A stretch of 33,289 bases of DNA from a virus, in the IMG/VR virus record IMGVR_UViG_3300031997_000038, positions 1-33,289 of that record; one strand, 5' to 3'. Positions within the stretch are counted from its first letter, which is position 1. Every line of letters begins with the position of its first letter. A model generated the notes under the pieces. The model was not told the DNA's origin and did no database searches. It saw nothing but the letters and a program-made list of their open reading frames with translations. Positions 1 to 7,003 of this stretch are shown piece after piece. Both the position numbers and the translations under genes were made by a program.

Positions 1-2
1 AA

Positions 3-881
3 CTTCTGCTTTCGGAATCTATTGAAAGCACCACGCTGATCCAGACGGAAATTAATCGCACGGTTATGGAAGGCAGCGAGCCTGCAAAGTGTTTCCGTAA
101 CGCCGTACCGATCTTCAACATGAACGCTAACACCATGCAGATCAATATCGGCGAGACTGGCACGTATGCCCCGTTCATTGCAGAAGGATCCGAGATCCCG
201 ATCAATACACAGGCATACACCGCCCGCACCTGGACGAGCAAGAAGTTCGGCGAACGGCCAATGATCACCCGTGAAATGGTTGACGACTCCCTGTTCTCTG
301 TGGTTGAACTTGAAGTCCGCAAGACCGGGTTCCGCATTGAGAACACCCTTAACCAGTGGATGCTGCAGGTTCTCATTGAGAACGCAGGGAACGAACACGA
401 CATCAACGCAGCAGCCGGCGTCGTTGCTGGTGTTGCTGCGGTTATCGCCGCACGCCAGGCAAACAGCGCTGACGGGTTCATCTCAGACACCATTGTTCTG
501 CACCCCGCAATGACGAACTACCTGTATAAGGATTTCGTGCCAGGATACAACGTGCTTGCACAGCAATACACCAACACCGGGCAACTCCCGAACGTCATGG
601 GATGCCGCGTGTTTGAATGTGGGGTTGAACTGACCAGCACATCAGCACCAACCAAGTCCAGTGCCGCAGGGCTCGACTGGGCCCCACCGGCAGACGCCAA
701 GATCGGCGGGCTGGTATTCGACAGCAAGAGCTGTGGTGGTATCGGCATGAGACAGGATATCCGTGTCGAACGGTATGCAGACCCGGTACGGGACCTTATC
801 GGCATGAGCACAACCATGCGGGCAGCCTGCCAGTATGGCGTTGCAAATGCAATATGCCGTATCGAAACCGGTGGAGCGTAA
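3..881 (+). CDS. Major capsid protein, HK97 fold (5' end outside window)
   Basis: The reading frame is open from base 3, so the N-terminus is cut off by the window edge; the first ATG inside (66) is internal. The product looks like an HK97-fold major capsid protein, the shell subunit. The visible region starts with a helix-like stretch, followed by a segment resembling the E-loop/P-domain transition (GTYAPFIAEGSEIP), a REMVDDS region and a long-helix segment rich in Asn and Gln. The C-terminal half is A-domain-like, with a VLHPAMTNYLYKDF region of the kind that precedes the axial domain. Length (at least 292 residues) fits the family. It sits directly upstream of connector genes, as expected. 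No individual catalytic residue is expected. Family assignment is from pattern recognition, not a search. Confidence 0.85.
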   Translation, partial: LLLSESIESTTLIQTEINRTVMEGSEPAKCFRNAVPIFNMNANTMQINIGETGTYAPFIAEGSEIPINTQAYTARTWTSKKFGERPMITREMVDDSLFSVVELEVRKTGFRIENTLNQWMLQVLIENAGNEHDINAAAGVVAGVAAVIAARQANSADGFISDTIVLHPAMTNYLYKDFVPGYNVLAQQYTNTGQLPNVMGCRVFECGVELTSTSAPTKSSAAGLDWAPPADAKIGGLVFDSKSCGGIGMRQDIRVERYADPVRDLIGMSTTMRAACQYGVANAICRIETGGA

Positions 882-902
882 GCCTGAGGGAGGCCATCCC
901 TC

Positions 903-1097
903 ATGTTATCGTCACAGAACAGCGGCAAATACTTTACCCGAACATATTGGCGGGATAAAGAAGCGGGAGAGCGGGATAAGTCCGGCTTAACCGCAGCCGA
1001 ACTCTCCTTTTTGGAAATCCAGGATGGAGAAGCACAAGCAAAGTTTGATCTTGAACGGTTAAGGGAGAAGACCGATGGCATACTGCACGACAACTGA
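903..1097 (+). CDS. Small conserved structural-region protein, unknown function
   Basis: This 64-residue charged protein lies between the capsid gene and the first connector. A GGGAGG ribosome-binding site at 888-893 supports the ATG at 903. Its 3' end overlaps the next start by 23 bases in another frame, implying translational coupling. The sequence is Lys/Glu rich with a short amphipathic helix near residues 30-55 (ELSFLEIQDGEAQAKFDLER). In many siphovirus genomes this position holds a small head protein or a short connector-associated protein. I do not recognise a family. It could be a head decoration or connector accessory; this is inference from location only. Confidence 0.6.
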   Translation: MLSSQNSGKYFTRTYWRDKEAGERDKSGLTAAELSFLEIQDGEAQAKFDLERLREKTDGILHDN

Positions 1098-1461
1098 CGT
1101 TTACCTGGAAGCGGGAACCTCTCTCGGTACAATCCAGATTAACGATATCGGTAGTATGATTACGCGCAGTGATGCCGAGATAAACGATACTCTTACGATT
1201 AAAGGCGTATCCGCACCAACATCATCAACACTGTTAAAGACAGCCTCTATCGCTCTGACCATTGCCAAGATCAAGCGGAGACAATCACAGGAACTCAGCC
1301 GGACGAACTCTGCCTCAGTTGGGGGGGACATCTCATACTCCGTCTCTCCTGAAGTGGAGGCAGCCGCGTATGAAGCCAAAGCCAAGATCGCGATTGATCA
1401 GTACGTCCTTTCAATTAATGGCGGTGTCCGGGCATCCCGGGTCCGGTCGGGGTGCCACTGA
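1075..1461 (+). CDS. Head-tail connector/adaptor protein (Gp36/gp6-like)
   Basis: This 128-residue protein has the opening typical of phage head-tail adaptors of the DUF1320/Gp36 or gp6 type (MAYCTTTDVYLEAG). A helical bundle region follows, ending in a long C-terminal helix containing AAYEAKAKIAIDQYV. Such proteins form the ring that docks onto the portal after packaging. The start is supported by an AGGGAGAAG ribosome-binding site ending about six bases upstream. Its TGA overlaps the ATG at 1461 (TGATG), so it is coupled to the next gene. Position after the capsid gene agrees with the family. The exact family name is an inference from length, opening motif and order. Confidence 0.65.
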   Translation: MAYCTTTDVYLEAGTSLGTIQINDIGSMITRSDAEINDTLTIKGVSAPTSSTLLKTASIALTIAKIKRRQSQELSRTNSASVGGDISYSVSPEVEAAAYEAKAKIAIDQYVLSINGGVRASRVRSGCH

Positions 1462-2036
1462 TGGTTTTACCGGCAGTCTTCCTGATCCATAGCGCCACCC
1501 TCCACCAGATGCAGAAGAACTTCACCCTGGCATATGATGGCGGGACCGCGGTCTTCACGGCAGGTAAAACCCTCACGGGCGCAACCTCGCACGCAACCGC
1601 GATCATTGTATCCACCGGCGCATCAGCAACGGGAACACTCACCCTGCACACCATTTCCGGCACCTTTGCCAATGATGAGGTCCTGAGCGACAACGGGACC
1701 GTGCCCGGGGCGGCAGTTGCCAATGGCACGATCGCGGAAGCCTTCGACGGCAACGGGGAACTCTCGTACACGGATGTGACCGCTACGGTCTCGTGCCGGT
1801 TCGTTGGCCCTACAGAATCCTTCCGGGGCAAGCCGGTATACATCGTCAGCACTCCACGGGTCCTGCTTCCTGCAGGCACAGCCGTGAATGAAGGCGACAC
1901 TCTTACCAGCACCGTGCTTGGGTTCGCGGGAACCTTCCGGATTAATTCCGTCAAGCAGACCTACGAGGCGACCCAGGCTGTAGTCTCGCATATCACCTGC
2001 GAGATCGCTGCTGCAGGCGCCACGGGAGGCGCGTGA
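1461..2036 (+). CDS. Head closure or neck protein with a beta-rich N-terminal domain
   Basis: ATG 1461 is preferred over GTG 1452 because it forms a TGATG junction with the preceding stop. The 191-residue product has two parts. The first (about residues 15-80) is a Gly/Thr-rich beta segment of the form GxTLTGATSHATAI...FANDEVLSD, a small domain seen in many phage minor structural proteins. The second (about 90-185) contains FRGKPVYIVSTPRVLLPAG and resembles a head-completion or stopper beta-barrel. A degenerate copy of the first domain occurs inside the tail hub protein at 7795. Function as the head-closure protein is inferred from its place between adaptor and tail-completion genes. Confidence 0.55.
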   Translation: MVLPAVFLIHSATLHQMQKNFTLAYDGGTAVFTAGKTLTGATSHATAIIVSTGASATGTLTLHTISGTFANDEVLSDNGTVPGAAVANGTIAEAFDGNGELSYTDVTATVSCRFVGPTESFRGKPVYIVSTPRVLLPAGTAVNEGDTLTSTVLGFAGTFRINSVKQTYEATQAVVSHITCEIAAAGATGGA

Positions 2037-2037
2037 A

Positions 2038-2307
2038 GTGGAAGAGACAGTGAATTGTTCCGGTCATCAGGAACTCCGGGATATTGTCATTGAGACACGC
2101 ACAGATGTAAAACACATCTTATTCGAGCTTGGAAAAGGCGAGATCCGGATGAAAAACCACGAAACGCGGATCAATACTCTGGAATCAATCAAGGATCAAC
2201 AGACCGGGGCAGATCGGCAGGTAGCAAAGACAGCTGGGATAGTTGCCGGTGTGATTTCCCTGATTGGCGTGATTGTCTCCATTATCGTCTCAATCTGGAG
2301 GGGCTGA
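2038..2307 (+). CDS. Small membrane protein with coiled coil and C-terminal TM helix (XhlA-like)
   Basis: The 89-residue protein starts at GTG 2038, two bases after the previous stop. Residues about 10-60 form a heptad-like helix (ELRDIVIETRTDVKHIL, then RINTLESIKDQQ). Residues about 64-87 are one hydrophobic membrane span rich in Val, Ile and Gly, ending in IWRG. This arrangement matches XhlA/hemolysin-type phage proteins, which cooperate with holins, and also some phage membrane-anchored neck-region proteins. It lies oddly among head-tail connector genes rather than in a lysis cassette. A holin-accessory role is possible but unproven. Its last base overlaps the start of the next gene. Confidence 0.6.
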   Translation: MEETVNCSGHQELRDIVIETRTDVKHILFELGKGEIRMKNHETRINTLESIKDQQTGADRQVAKTAGIVAGVISLIGVIVSIIVSIWRG

Positions 2308-2741
2308 TGGCCGATATCATTGTCGATGGCCTGGCGGAACTTCTCGGTGCGTTCGACAAGCTTGCAGAAGAGATCCAGAAACGCCAGTCGATCGCCGTCG
2401 GATTAGCCGCGAACGAGTACAAGAACGACGTTCAGGCGACTGTCACGGAGATCGGCCTCTACAAGACCGGGAACTATCGGACCTCGATCCACGTCGAACC
2501 CGGCATTGATCTGGATGGTGTTCCTTACGCCCTCACCGGTACCGACCGGGTAGACGCCAAACAGCACGAGTTCGGAGGGGTAATCAAGGCAAAGAATGCC
2601 CCGTATCTCGTCTTCAAAATAGATGGGAAATGGGTCAAGGTTAAGCAAGTCACGCAACCCCCGCACCCGCATTTCCGTCCGGCCCTTGACCGGAACCGCG
2701 AGAAGTATCAGGGCATGATCGCGGAGCTGATGCTGAAATGA
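2307..2741 (+). CDS. HK97-gp10-like tail completion protein
   Basis: This 144-residue protein fits the HK97-gp10 family, which acts at the head-tail junction. It opens with the typical ...DGLAELLGAFDKLAEEI helix. It continues with KNDVQATVTEIGLYKTGNYRTSI (the family's V-x-T-G-x-L-R-x-S-I-like core) and HEFGGVIKAKNAPYLVF (the family's E-x-G-T...PFL-like segment). It ends with the PHPHFRPALDRNREK motif, the conserved P-F-x-P-A near the C-terminus. ATG 2307 overlaps the preceding gene by one base and its TGA overlaps ATG 2738. Length is normal for the family. This is one of the surer calls among the connector genes. Confidence 0.85.
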   Translation: MADIIVDGLAELLGAFDKLAEEIQKRQSIAVGLAANEYKNDVQATVTEIGLYKTGNYRTSIHVEPGIDLDGVPYALTGTDRVDAKQHEFGGVIKAKNAPYLVFKIDGKWVKVKQVTQPPHPHFRPALDRNREKYQGMIAELMLK

Positions 2742-3157
2742 CCGACGAGCCCGACATGGTTCTCGCGGTTATCACCCGGCTGAAAGCGGATACCCCGGTC
2801 GTCGCGGTTGTGGTTGCCAGGATATACCGGAGAGGTGACGCCCCAAAGATACCAATCTATCCGTACATCGAGGTTACCGAGGTAAGCGATATCGGAGATG
2901 ACGATACCAACACGTCAGGATATGCTCACAGCAGGGTCCAGTGCACCTGCTTTGCATCTTCAGACCGCGTCGCCAACCAGCTCTCGAAAAAGATCCGGAG
3001 GGCATTGCATCGCACTACGAGCACAGCATTACCGGCCGGTACCGGCAGCGTCTATGTAATCAGCATATTCGACGCCGGTGATGGGTCGGACGGGGACGCT
3101 GAAATCCCGTTATTCATGTATTACCGGGACTTCGCAGTCCATTATGAGTATCAGTAG
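2738..3157 (+). CDS. Tail terminator/tail completion protein (DUF3168-like)
   Basis: The 139-residue product starts with an amphipathic helix (MVLAVITRLKADTPVVAVV) followed by the segment IYRRGDAPKIPIYPYIEVTEV. It then has a strand and helix pair with SRVQCTCFASSDRVANQLSKKIRRALHR. This order (helix, P-x-x-x-P-Y-I strand, Q-V-xxx-F-xxx-xxx-A-xxLxxxVRxAL) is that of tail terminator proteins, which cap the tail tube and join it to the head. It follows the gp10-like gene and precedes the tail tube gene, the classical order. ATGA overlap with the upstream gene suggests coupled translation. The C-terminal segment is acidic and beta-rich. Confidence 0.75.
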   Translation: MTDEPDMVLAVITRLKADTPVVAVVVARIYRRGDAPKIPIYPYIEVTEVSDIGDDDTNTSGYAHSRVQCTCFASSDRVANQLSKKIRRALHRTTSTALPAGTGSVYVISIFDAGDGSDGDAEIPLFMYYRDFAVHYEYQ

Positions 3158-3180
3158 GAAACAAGGAGGAAACGAACACT

Positions 3181-3936
3181 ATGGGAGAACAAGCAGTATC
3201 GGCGGCAGGCTACCATGTAATCTGGGGAACCAGTTATATCGGGGAGGCCATCGATCCAAAAATGCCGGACGAAACCCGGAACATGGTCGACAACACCACC
3301 CACGACGCCCTCGCGGCGAACGGTGGTTATGAGACAAAGAGCAAGGGTATCATCACCCAGGGAGATGGATCCATCAAGATCTACTACATCGGATCGACTG
3401 TCCACAAGGCACTCCGAACAGACTTCCTCGCGGGAACCGAACGGGATGTGTACTTCATCAGGCCGTCCTTGGGAGACCTCGCTTTCACCTGCAAGAAATG
3501 CACCGCCATCATCTCCAAGATGGCCGAACCCATCGACAAGAAAGGCAACGTTACCTGGGAACTGGCCATCACCCCGACATCCAGCCAGACGGATATCGAG
3601 ACCGCGGCAACCGGCCTGACCACGCCGTTCTTCGCGATCGCCGATGACGACAGCCCCACGAACGCCATCACCCCGGTACCCGCAGCGGCGGCGGCTGTCT
3701 ATGCATACCGCGCCGAGCTCTATGCGGACAACGCAACCTTCACCGTCACCCCGACCGCCACGGTCGGCTCGATCTACGTGAACGGTACCCTCGTGATATC
3801 CGGCGCTGCATCCGGGAACATCACCGCACCTGCAGCCGGGAAGAAGATGTACCTTCCGATCGTGGTCTTCGAGGCCAACAAGTGCCCGAAACCTTACCTG
3901 GTGATCATCGCGAAGGGACCAACGAACCACCCGTGA
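3181..3936 (+). CDS. Major tail tube protein with C-terminal Ig-like extension
   Basis: This 251-residue protein has an AAGGAGG ribosome-binding site at about 3163-3169, the strongest in the structural region, as expected for an abundant protein. Residues about 1-160 look like a tail tube fold, with MADETRNMVDNTTHD-like and ITQGDGSIKIYYIGSTVHKAL segments and a KKGNVTWELAITPTS strand. Residues about 165-251 form a separate beta domain (VYAYRAELYADNATFTVTP, then GSIYVNGTLVISGA) typical of Ig-like/cadherin-like decorations on tail tubes. Such domains often bind sugars on the cell surface. It precedes the chaperone pair and tape measure in standard order. Tube assignment is firm by synteny; the Ig-like domain is inference. 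Confidence 0.8.
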   Translation: MGEQAVSAAGYHVIWGTSYIGEAIDPKMPDETRNMVDNTTHDALAANGGYETKSKGIITQGDGSIKIYYIGSTVHKALRTDFLAGTERDVYFIRPSLGDLAFTCKKCTAIISKMAEPIDKKGNVTWELAITPTSSQTDIETAATGLTTPFFAIADDDSPTNAITPVPAAAAAVYAYRAELYADNATFTVTPTATVGSIYVNGTLVISGAASGNITAPAAGKKMYLPIVVFEANKCPKPYLVIIAKGPTNHP

Positions 3937-3944
3937 GGTGACCA

Positions 3945-4358
3945 GTGACTGACCGATCCATCCCGTTCCAGCTTGGGAAAGGCACTCATCTCCGATTTAA
4001 TCGGGGGGATATTGAGGCCCTGGAGACTGCATTCAGCACTATCAGCGGTCGCCGTATTGGATACCCCCAATTCCCCGATTTCCTCCACAGCCTGACCGGC
4101 CAGGGGTTCTTTGTCTGGCGCGGGCTGAAAATGGAAGCCCCGGACGGGAAACTCATCCATACTTTCCCCCTTAACGTGGCGGGCAGCGAGGAGGCCGGGG
4201 ACGCCGTCTTTGCTTTCATCCAATGCGGCAAACCCGGGATCCTTGGAGGGGCGATCGCGGACGCGCTCGTATCTACTGGTCTTTGGAAATCAAAGACCGA
4301 CAGTGAAAAACAGGATACATCGGAAGGGGTGGACGGACCAAAAAACTCACCGACCTGA
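3945..4358 (+). CDS. Tail assembly chaperone, G-type product (upstream frame)
   Basis: This 137-residue protein starts at GTG 3945 after a GAGGTGA ribosome-binding site. Between tail tube and tape measure genes, siphoviruses encode the chaperone pair equivalent to lambda G and GT. The N-terminal part (IPFQLGKGTHLRFNRGDIEAL) is typical of the upstream chaperone. Twelve bases before its stop lies the slippery heptamer AAAAAAC in the correct phase, so part of the ribosomes should shift -1 into the 4358 frame and give a 232-residue fusion. The stop overlaps the downstream ATG (TGATG). Function is inferred from order plus the frameshift signal. Confidence 0.8.
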   Translation: MTDRSIPFQLGKGTHLRFNRGDIEALETAFSTISGRRIGYPQFPDFLHSLTGQGFFVWRGLKMEAPDGKLIHTFPLNVAGSEEAGDAVFAFIQCGKPGILGGAIADALVSTGLWKSKTDSEKQDTSEGVDGPKNSPT

Positions 4359-4392
4359 TGGCGGACATCATCCCGATCGCCCTCAGGTACGG
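4340..4392 (+). promoter_or_regulatory. Programmed -1 ribosomal frameshift signal (slippery site plus stem-loop)
   Basis: The heptamer A-AAA-AAC occupies 4340-4346 in the phase of the upstream chaperone (codons CCA AAA AAC). Reading on from 4346 in the -1 phase gives CTC ACC GAC CTG ATG, exactly the frame of the downstream ORF. After a six-base spacer a stem-loop follows: ACCTGA (4353-4358) pairs with TCAGGT (4383-4388). Inside it, GGCG (4360-4363) pairs with CGCC (4378-4381), and an outer CCG/CGG (4350-4352/4390-4392) can extend the stem past a single bulged base. Slippery site, spacer and stem match the classical arrangement. Confidence 0.9.
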
Positions 4393-4642
4393 AATAACAG
4401 ACGAACGGACGTGGTGTATGACATATGGAGAACTGATAGCGGAAATTGAGGCAAACCAAAAACGAGAGCAGTTCCTCGATCTCCTAAATGGAAAACGCTG
4501 CGTTATCGACGCCTCACTTCACGGGATCGCATCCTGCCCGGCCGATTACATGGTAACAACGACAACAACCGAAGAAACTCATCCGACCCCTGAAGAGATC
4601 TGCGATCGCGCCTTCAGAGCCTTTGCGGGGGCTGGTTTATGA
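4358..4642 (+). CDS. Tail assembly chaperone, T-type domain (reached by -1 frameshift)
   Basis: This 94-residue frame lies between the G-type chaperone and the tape measure. It can be entered by the -1 frameshift at 4340-4346, or possibly by reinitiation at ATG 4358. Its sequence (RYGITDERTWCMTYGELIAEIEANQKRE) resembles the second chaperone of siphoviruses, which recruits tail tube subunits to the tape measure. The fusion would be 134 residues from the upstream frame plus 98 from this one. The last residues overlap the tape measure start (ATGA). The C-terminal part is rich in Thr and Glu before a short Ala-rich helix. Lambda T is made only as the GT fusion; the same is expected here. Confidence 0.75.
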   Translation: MADIIPIALRYGITDERTWCMTYGELIAEIEANQKREQFLDLLNGKRCVIDASLHGIASCPADYMVTTTTTEETHPTPEEICDRAFRAFAGAGL

Positions 4643-6087
4643 GCCTCATCGATGCACTCCTGGGGGATAAGGGGCTGGTTGTCAAATTCAAGGCAGACCT
4701 CACCGATCTACAGGCCGGGATCGCCAAGGCAAAAACCGACCTGATCGGCTGGAGGGACGAGACTAATGTGAATACGCGTGACATGGCATCATGGGGGGCC
4801 GCCATCACCGCGAACGTGGCCCCGGTTCTCGCCCTGGGAGCTGCAGTATATGGCATGCAGCAGAAGTACGGGGCGCTGGCATCGGAGATCACCGATATGT
4901 CCACCAGTACCGGCTTGAGCATCGACAAGATCCAGCAACTCCAGTATGCTGCCGTGCTCTCCAACACCGCGTTTTCAAACGTGGCGATGGGGGTCAACAC
5001 CCTCACGCTTGCGATCTCCAAGGCCGGGGATGTTTCCAGCGAGGCCGGGAAAGCCTTTGCCGAGATTGGTGTCTCCACAAACGGCCGGTCGGTCGATCAG
5101 GTGTTCGAGGACGCCACCACCGCTCTGGTGGGGATGGAGAATACCACCCGCAGGAACGAGATCGCCATGACCCTCTATGGCCGAAGCTGGAAAGAGATGC
5201 TGCCGTTCATGGAGGACTATATCAAAAACAAAGAGAAGATCCAGAGTTCTCCGACGTTCTCGAAGCAGGACCTGCAGGACCTGAAAGACGCGAAGAAGGC
5301 ATGGGACGATCTCGGGAACAGCGTCACGGTTTATACCGGGAAGGCGCTGGTGGAGGTGCAGAAAGGGACAAGTTTCCTCCTCACTATGGATGCGGCATAC
5401 CGGAAGCTGGCGAAGGGAGATGTCGGGGGTTTTCTCGACGCGGCCGCAGAGGAACGCAACCGGCAGATAATGGTGGAGCATGACAAGCTCACCAATCTGA
5501 TAGCGACCAACAGCGGTCCACAGAAAGCGTGGTCTCCCGCTGGTGCCCCGGCAACTGATCCCTTCTCCGGTCTGACCGCCCAAGAGGCCACGATCAAGAA
5601 TCTGTCTGATTTTACAATCCCGGATCTTGAAAAGAAATTGAAGGACCTGCAGACAAGCGGCACGGCCACTTATGCCGAAACCGCAAGCGCATCGCTCGAC
5701 CTGATCAACGCGAAACAGGAACTGATCGACCTCACGACAAAGGAAACGGATGCCCAGAAGGACCTCAAGACCGCGACGGACGACCTCTATGATGCCCAGG
5801 ACAAGCTTCACGATATCAACAAGGATTTCCAGCGCGAAATGTCGACCCTGAACCCCCGGGATGTAAGTGCTGCCAGGAACCTGATCATCCATAATCAATG
5901 GGCGACCGAGGACCAGCAGGGTGCCATCAGCAAAGCCCAGGAAAAGGTAGGTGCCCAGGCCCAGGCAAAAGCATCCGGGGATCTCATCATCAACATTGAC
6001 GGCAAGCAGTTTGCGAAGGTTCCCAGGGTAGTTGCCGGTGACCTTACACCAGACAAACTAACTTCACGCGGGATAAGGATAGCCTGA
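4639..6087 (+). CDS. Tail tape measure protein (short)
   Basis: The 482-residue protein is mostly helical with regions of coiled coil. It opens like tape measure proteins, with a VKFKADLTDLQAGIAKAKTDL segment. A hydrophobic stretch (about residues 52-72, AITANVAPVLALGAAVYG) follows, then the motif MSTSTGLSIDKIQQLQYAA, where the T-G-x-S-x-x-x-x-Q-x-L pattern is characteristic of the family. Tape measures set tail length; at about 0.15 nm per residue this predicts a tail near 70 nm, short for a siphovirus. It lacks peptidase or lysozyme domains often found in longer versions. ATG 4639 overlaps the upstream stop. Family call is confident; tail length is a rough inference. Confidence 0.9.
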   Translation: MSLIDALLGDKGLVVKFKADLTDLQAGIAKAKTDLIGWRDETNVNTRDMASWGAAITANVAPVLALGAAVYGMQQKYGALASEITDMSTSTGLSIDKIQQLQYAAVLSNTAFSNVAMGVNTLTLAISKAGDVSSEAGKAFAEIGVSTNGRSVDQVFEDATTALVGMENTTRRNEIAMTLYGRSWKEMLPFMEDYIKNKEKIQSSPTFSKQDLQDLKDAKKAWDDLGNSVTVYTGKALVEVQKGTSFLLTMDAAYRKLAKGDVGGFLDAAAEERNRQIMVEHDKLTNLIATNSGPQKAWSPAGAPATDPFSGLTAQEATIKNLSDFTIPDLEKKLKDLQTSGTATYAETASASLDLINAKQELIDLTTKETDAQKDLKTATDDLYDAQDKLHDINKDFQREMSTLNPRDVSAARNLIIHNQWATEDQQGAISKAQEKVGAQAQAKASGDLIINIDGKQFAKVPRVVAGDLTPDKLTSRGIRIA

Positions 6088-6088
6088 A

Positions 6089-6430
6089 ATGACGACGTGC
6101 ACGTTTGACGGAACGACCGTCCAGAGCCGACAGATCACCAGGGAACTTATACTCGGCTCGATGGTCTTTGAAATCGAGATCACCTGTCGGACCACGAACC
6201 GCTCCGAATATACCACCCTGGCGGCGAAGGCGGGCCATATCGGCAAGAAACGCCTGCTATCCGGATATACCCGGGTCACAACAAAAGGCGGCACGAAAGG
6301 GACGCTTGTCCTGAATGGAGCCACCTATACGAATTGTTATATTGAAAAAATCAGCGCTGCCGAGGTCAGTCAGTCAAACCTCGCGGCGTGGGATTACACG
6401 ATCAGTTTTGTGAGGCATACAGCATCATGA
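6089..6430 (+). CDS. Small distal tail protein, beta-rich
   Basis: This 113-residue protein follows the tape measure by one base. It is predicted to be mainly beta strands, with the segments RELILGSMVFEIEIT, KRLLSGYTRVTTKGG and TLVLNGATYTNCYIEKI, and ends with WDYTISFVRH. The pattern of a small beta protein with a closing Y-x-I-x-F strand after the tape measure recalls tail-tip adaptor proteins of siphoviruses that join the tube to the hub. No catalytic motif is visible. Its TGA overlaps ATG 6427. Assignment as a tail-tip component rests on position and strand pattern; the exact family is not recognised. Confidence 0.6.
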   Translation: MTTCTFDGTTVQSRQITRELILGSMVFEIEITCRTTNRSEYTTLAAKAGHIGKKRLLSGYTRVTTKGGTKGTLVLNGATYTNCYIEKISAAEVSQSNLAAWDYTISFVRHTAS

Positions 6431-6588
6431 CAGAAGGAAGATTGCGAGGAATCGCCGAAATGGATGTCGTCCACAAAGACAAGGACGGCAAGGTATTAGC
6501 ATCTGACCATGTTGAAACGCCCGTCACGTACCGGCTGGACGCAGACGGCAAACCGATTGATGTCCAACCAGAGGAGAAGAAATCATGA
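6427..6588 (+). CDS. Short acidic/charged protein in tail module, unknown
   Basis: The 53-residue frame from ATG 6427 overlaps the preceding stop (ATGA) and its own stop overlaps ATG 6585. A longer reading from 6388 would run into the upstream gene and is not needed. The sequence is hydrophilic (GIAEMDVVHKDKDGKVLASD, then YRLDADGKPIDVQPEEKKS) with two D-x-D-G-K turns, suggesting small beta hairpins. I recognise no family. Its place between tail-tip genes suggests a minor structural or assembly protein. Tight coupling on both sides supports that it is translated. Confidence 0.5.
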   Translation: MTEGRLRGIAEMDVVHKDKDGKVLASDHVETPVTYRLDADGKPIDVQPEEKKS

Positions 6589-7001
6589 GATTCTCATCAT
6601 TACTTAAAGCATTCCTAACCCTCGTCACGGTGACATATGTGGGAATGGAATACCAGGCACGGTTTACGAACCAGAGCACCGTTGGTGCGTGGAAATGGAT
6701 GGCGATCGGGAAAGGCGCCACCGCTGAGGACGCCAGTCATACTGCACTTGTAAATGAGTGTACGGAAACCACGATGATCCGGGCGCTCGCAACGCTCTCC
6801 TACGAGAGCTCCTACAAGAGCGTGTGGACATACACCTACACCAACGGGACTGGTTCAACCATCGCAGTCAACGAGGCGGGAATCTTCGACCAGCTCGCGG
6901 TCGGGGGGCACATGCTCATGCGGGGCCTGATGCCGGCAACCTATAACGTAGCCGCCGGCCAGACGCTTGAAGTGACCATGAAACTCGCGCAGAGCGTGTG
7001 A
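6585..7001 (+). CDS. Tail-tip structural protein, paralogue of the 22299 protein
   Basis: This 138-residue protein contains the pattern W-x-x-x-x-G-x-G-x-T (AWKWMAIGKGAT), then NEAGIFDQ and GHMLMRGLMPATYNVAAGQTLEVTMKL. That pattern is common in phage tail-fibre-associated proteins, where a beta domain ends in EAGIF...MLxR...GxTLxVTxxL. The protein encoded at 22299 has the same pattern in the same order, so the virus carries two diverged copies, one in each adhesion module. The first 20 residues are somewhat hydrophobic (LLKAFLTLVTVTYV). ATG 6585 overlaps the upstream stop. A role in the tail tip or fibre attachment is inferred. Confidence 0.6.
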   Translation: MRFSSLLKAFLTLVTVTYVGMEYQARFTNQSTVGAWKWMAIGKGATAEDASHTALVNECTETTMIRALATLSYESSYKSVWTYTYTNGTGSTIAVNEAGIFDQLAVGGHMLMRGLMPATYNVAAGQTLEVTMKLAQSV

Positions 7002-7003
7002 TC

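Noticed and set aside
3151-3930. A 259-residue minus-strand open frame across the tail tube gene
   Set aside because: It is opposite a strongly supported gene with a good ribosome-binding site, is rich in Arg/Gly/Asp as expected from reverse reading of GC-rich codons, and has no promoter or start signal.
4210-4449. Third-frame ORF overlapping the chaperone genes
   Set aside because: The two other frames are explained by the frameshift chaperone pair; this one lacks a start signal.
4975-5898. A 307-residue minus-strand open frame across the tape measure gene
   Set aside because: The plus-strand protein has clear family features; this frame has no ribosome-binding site or recognisable motif.
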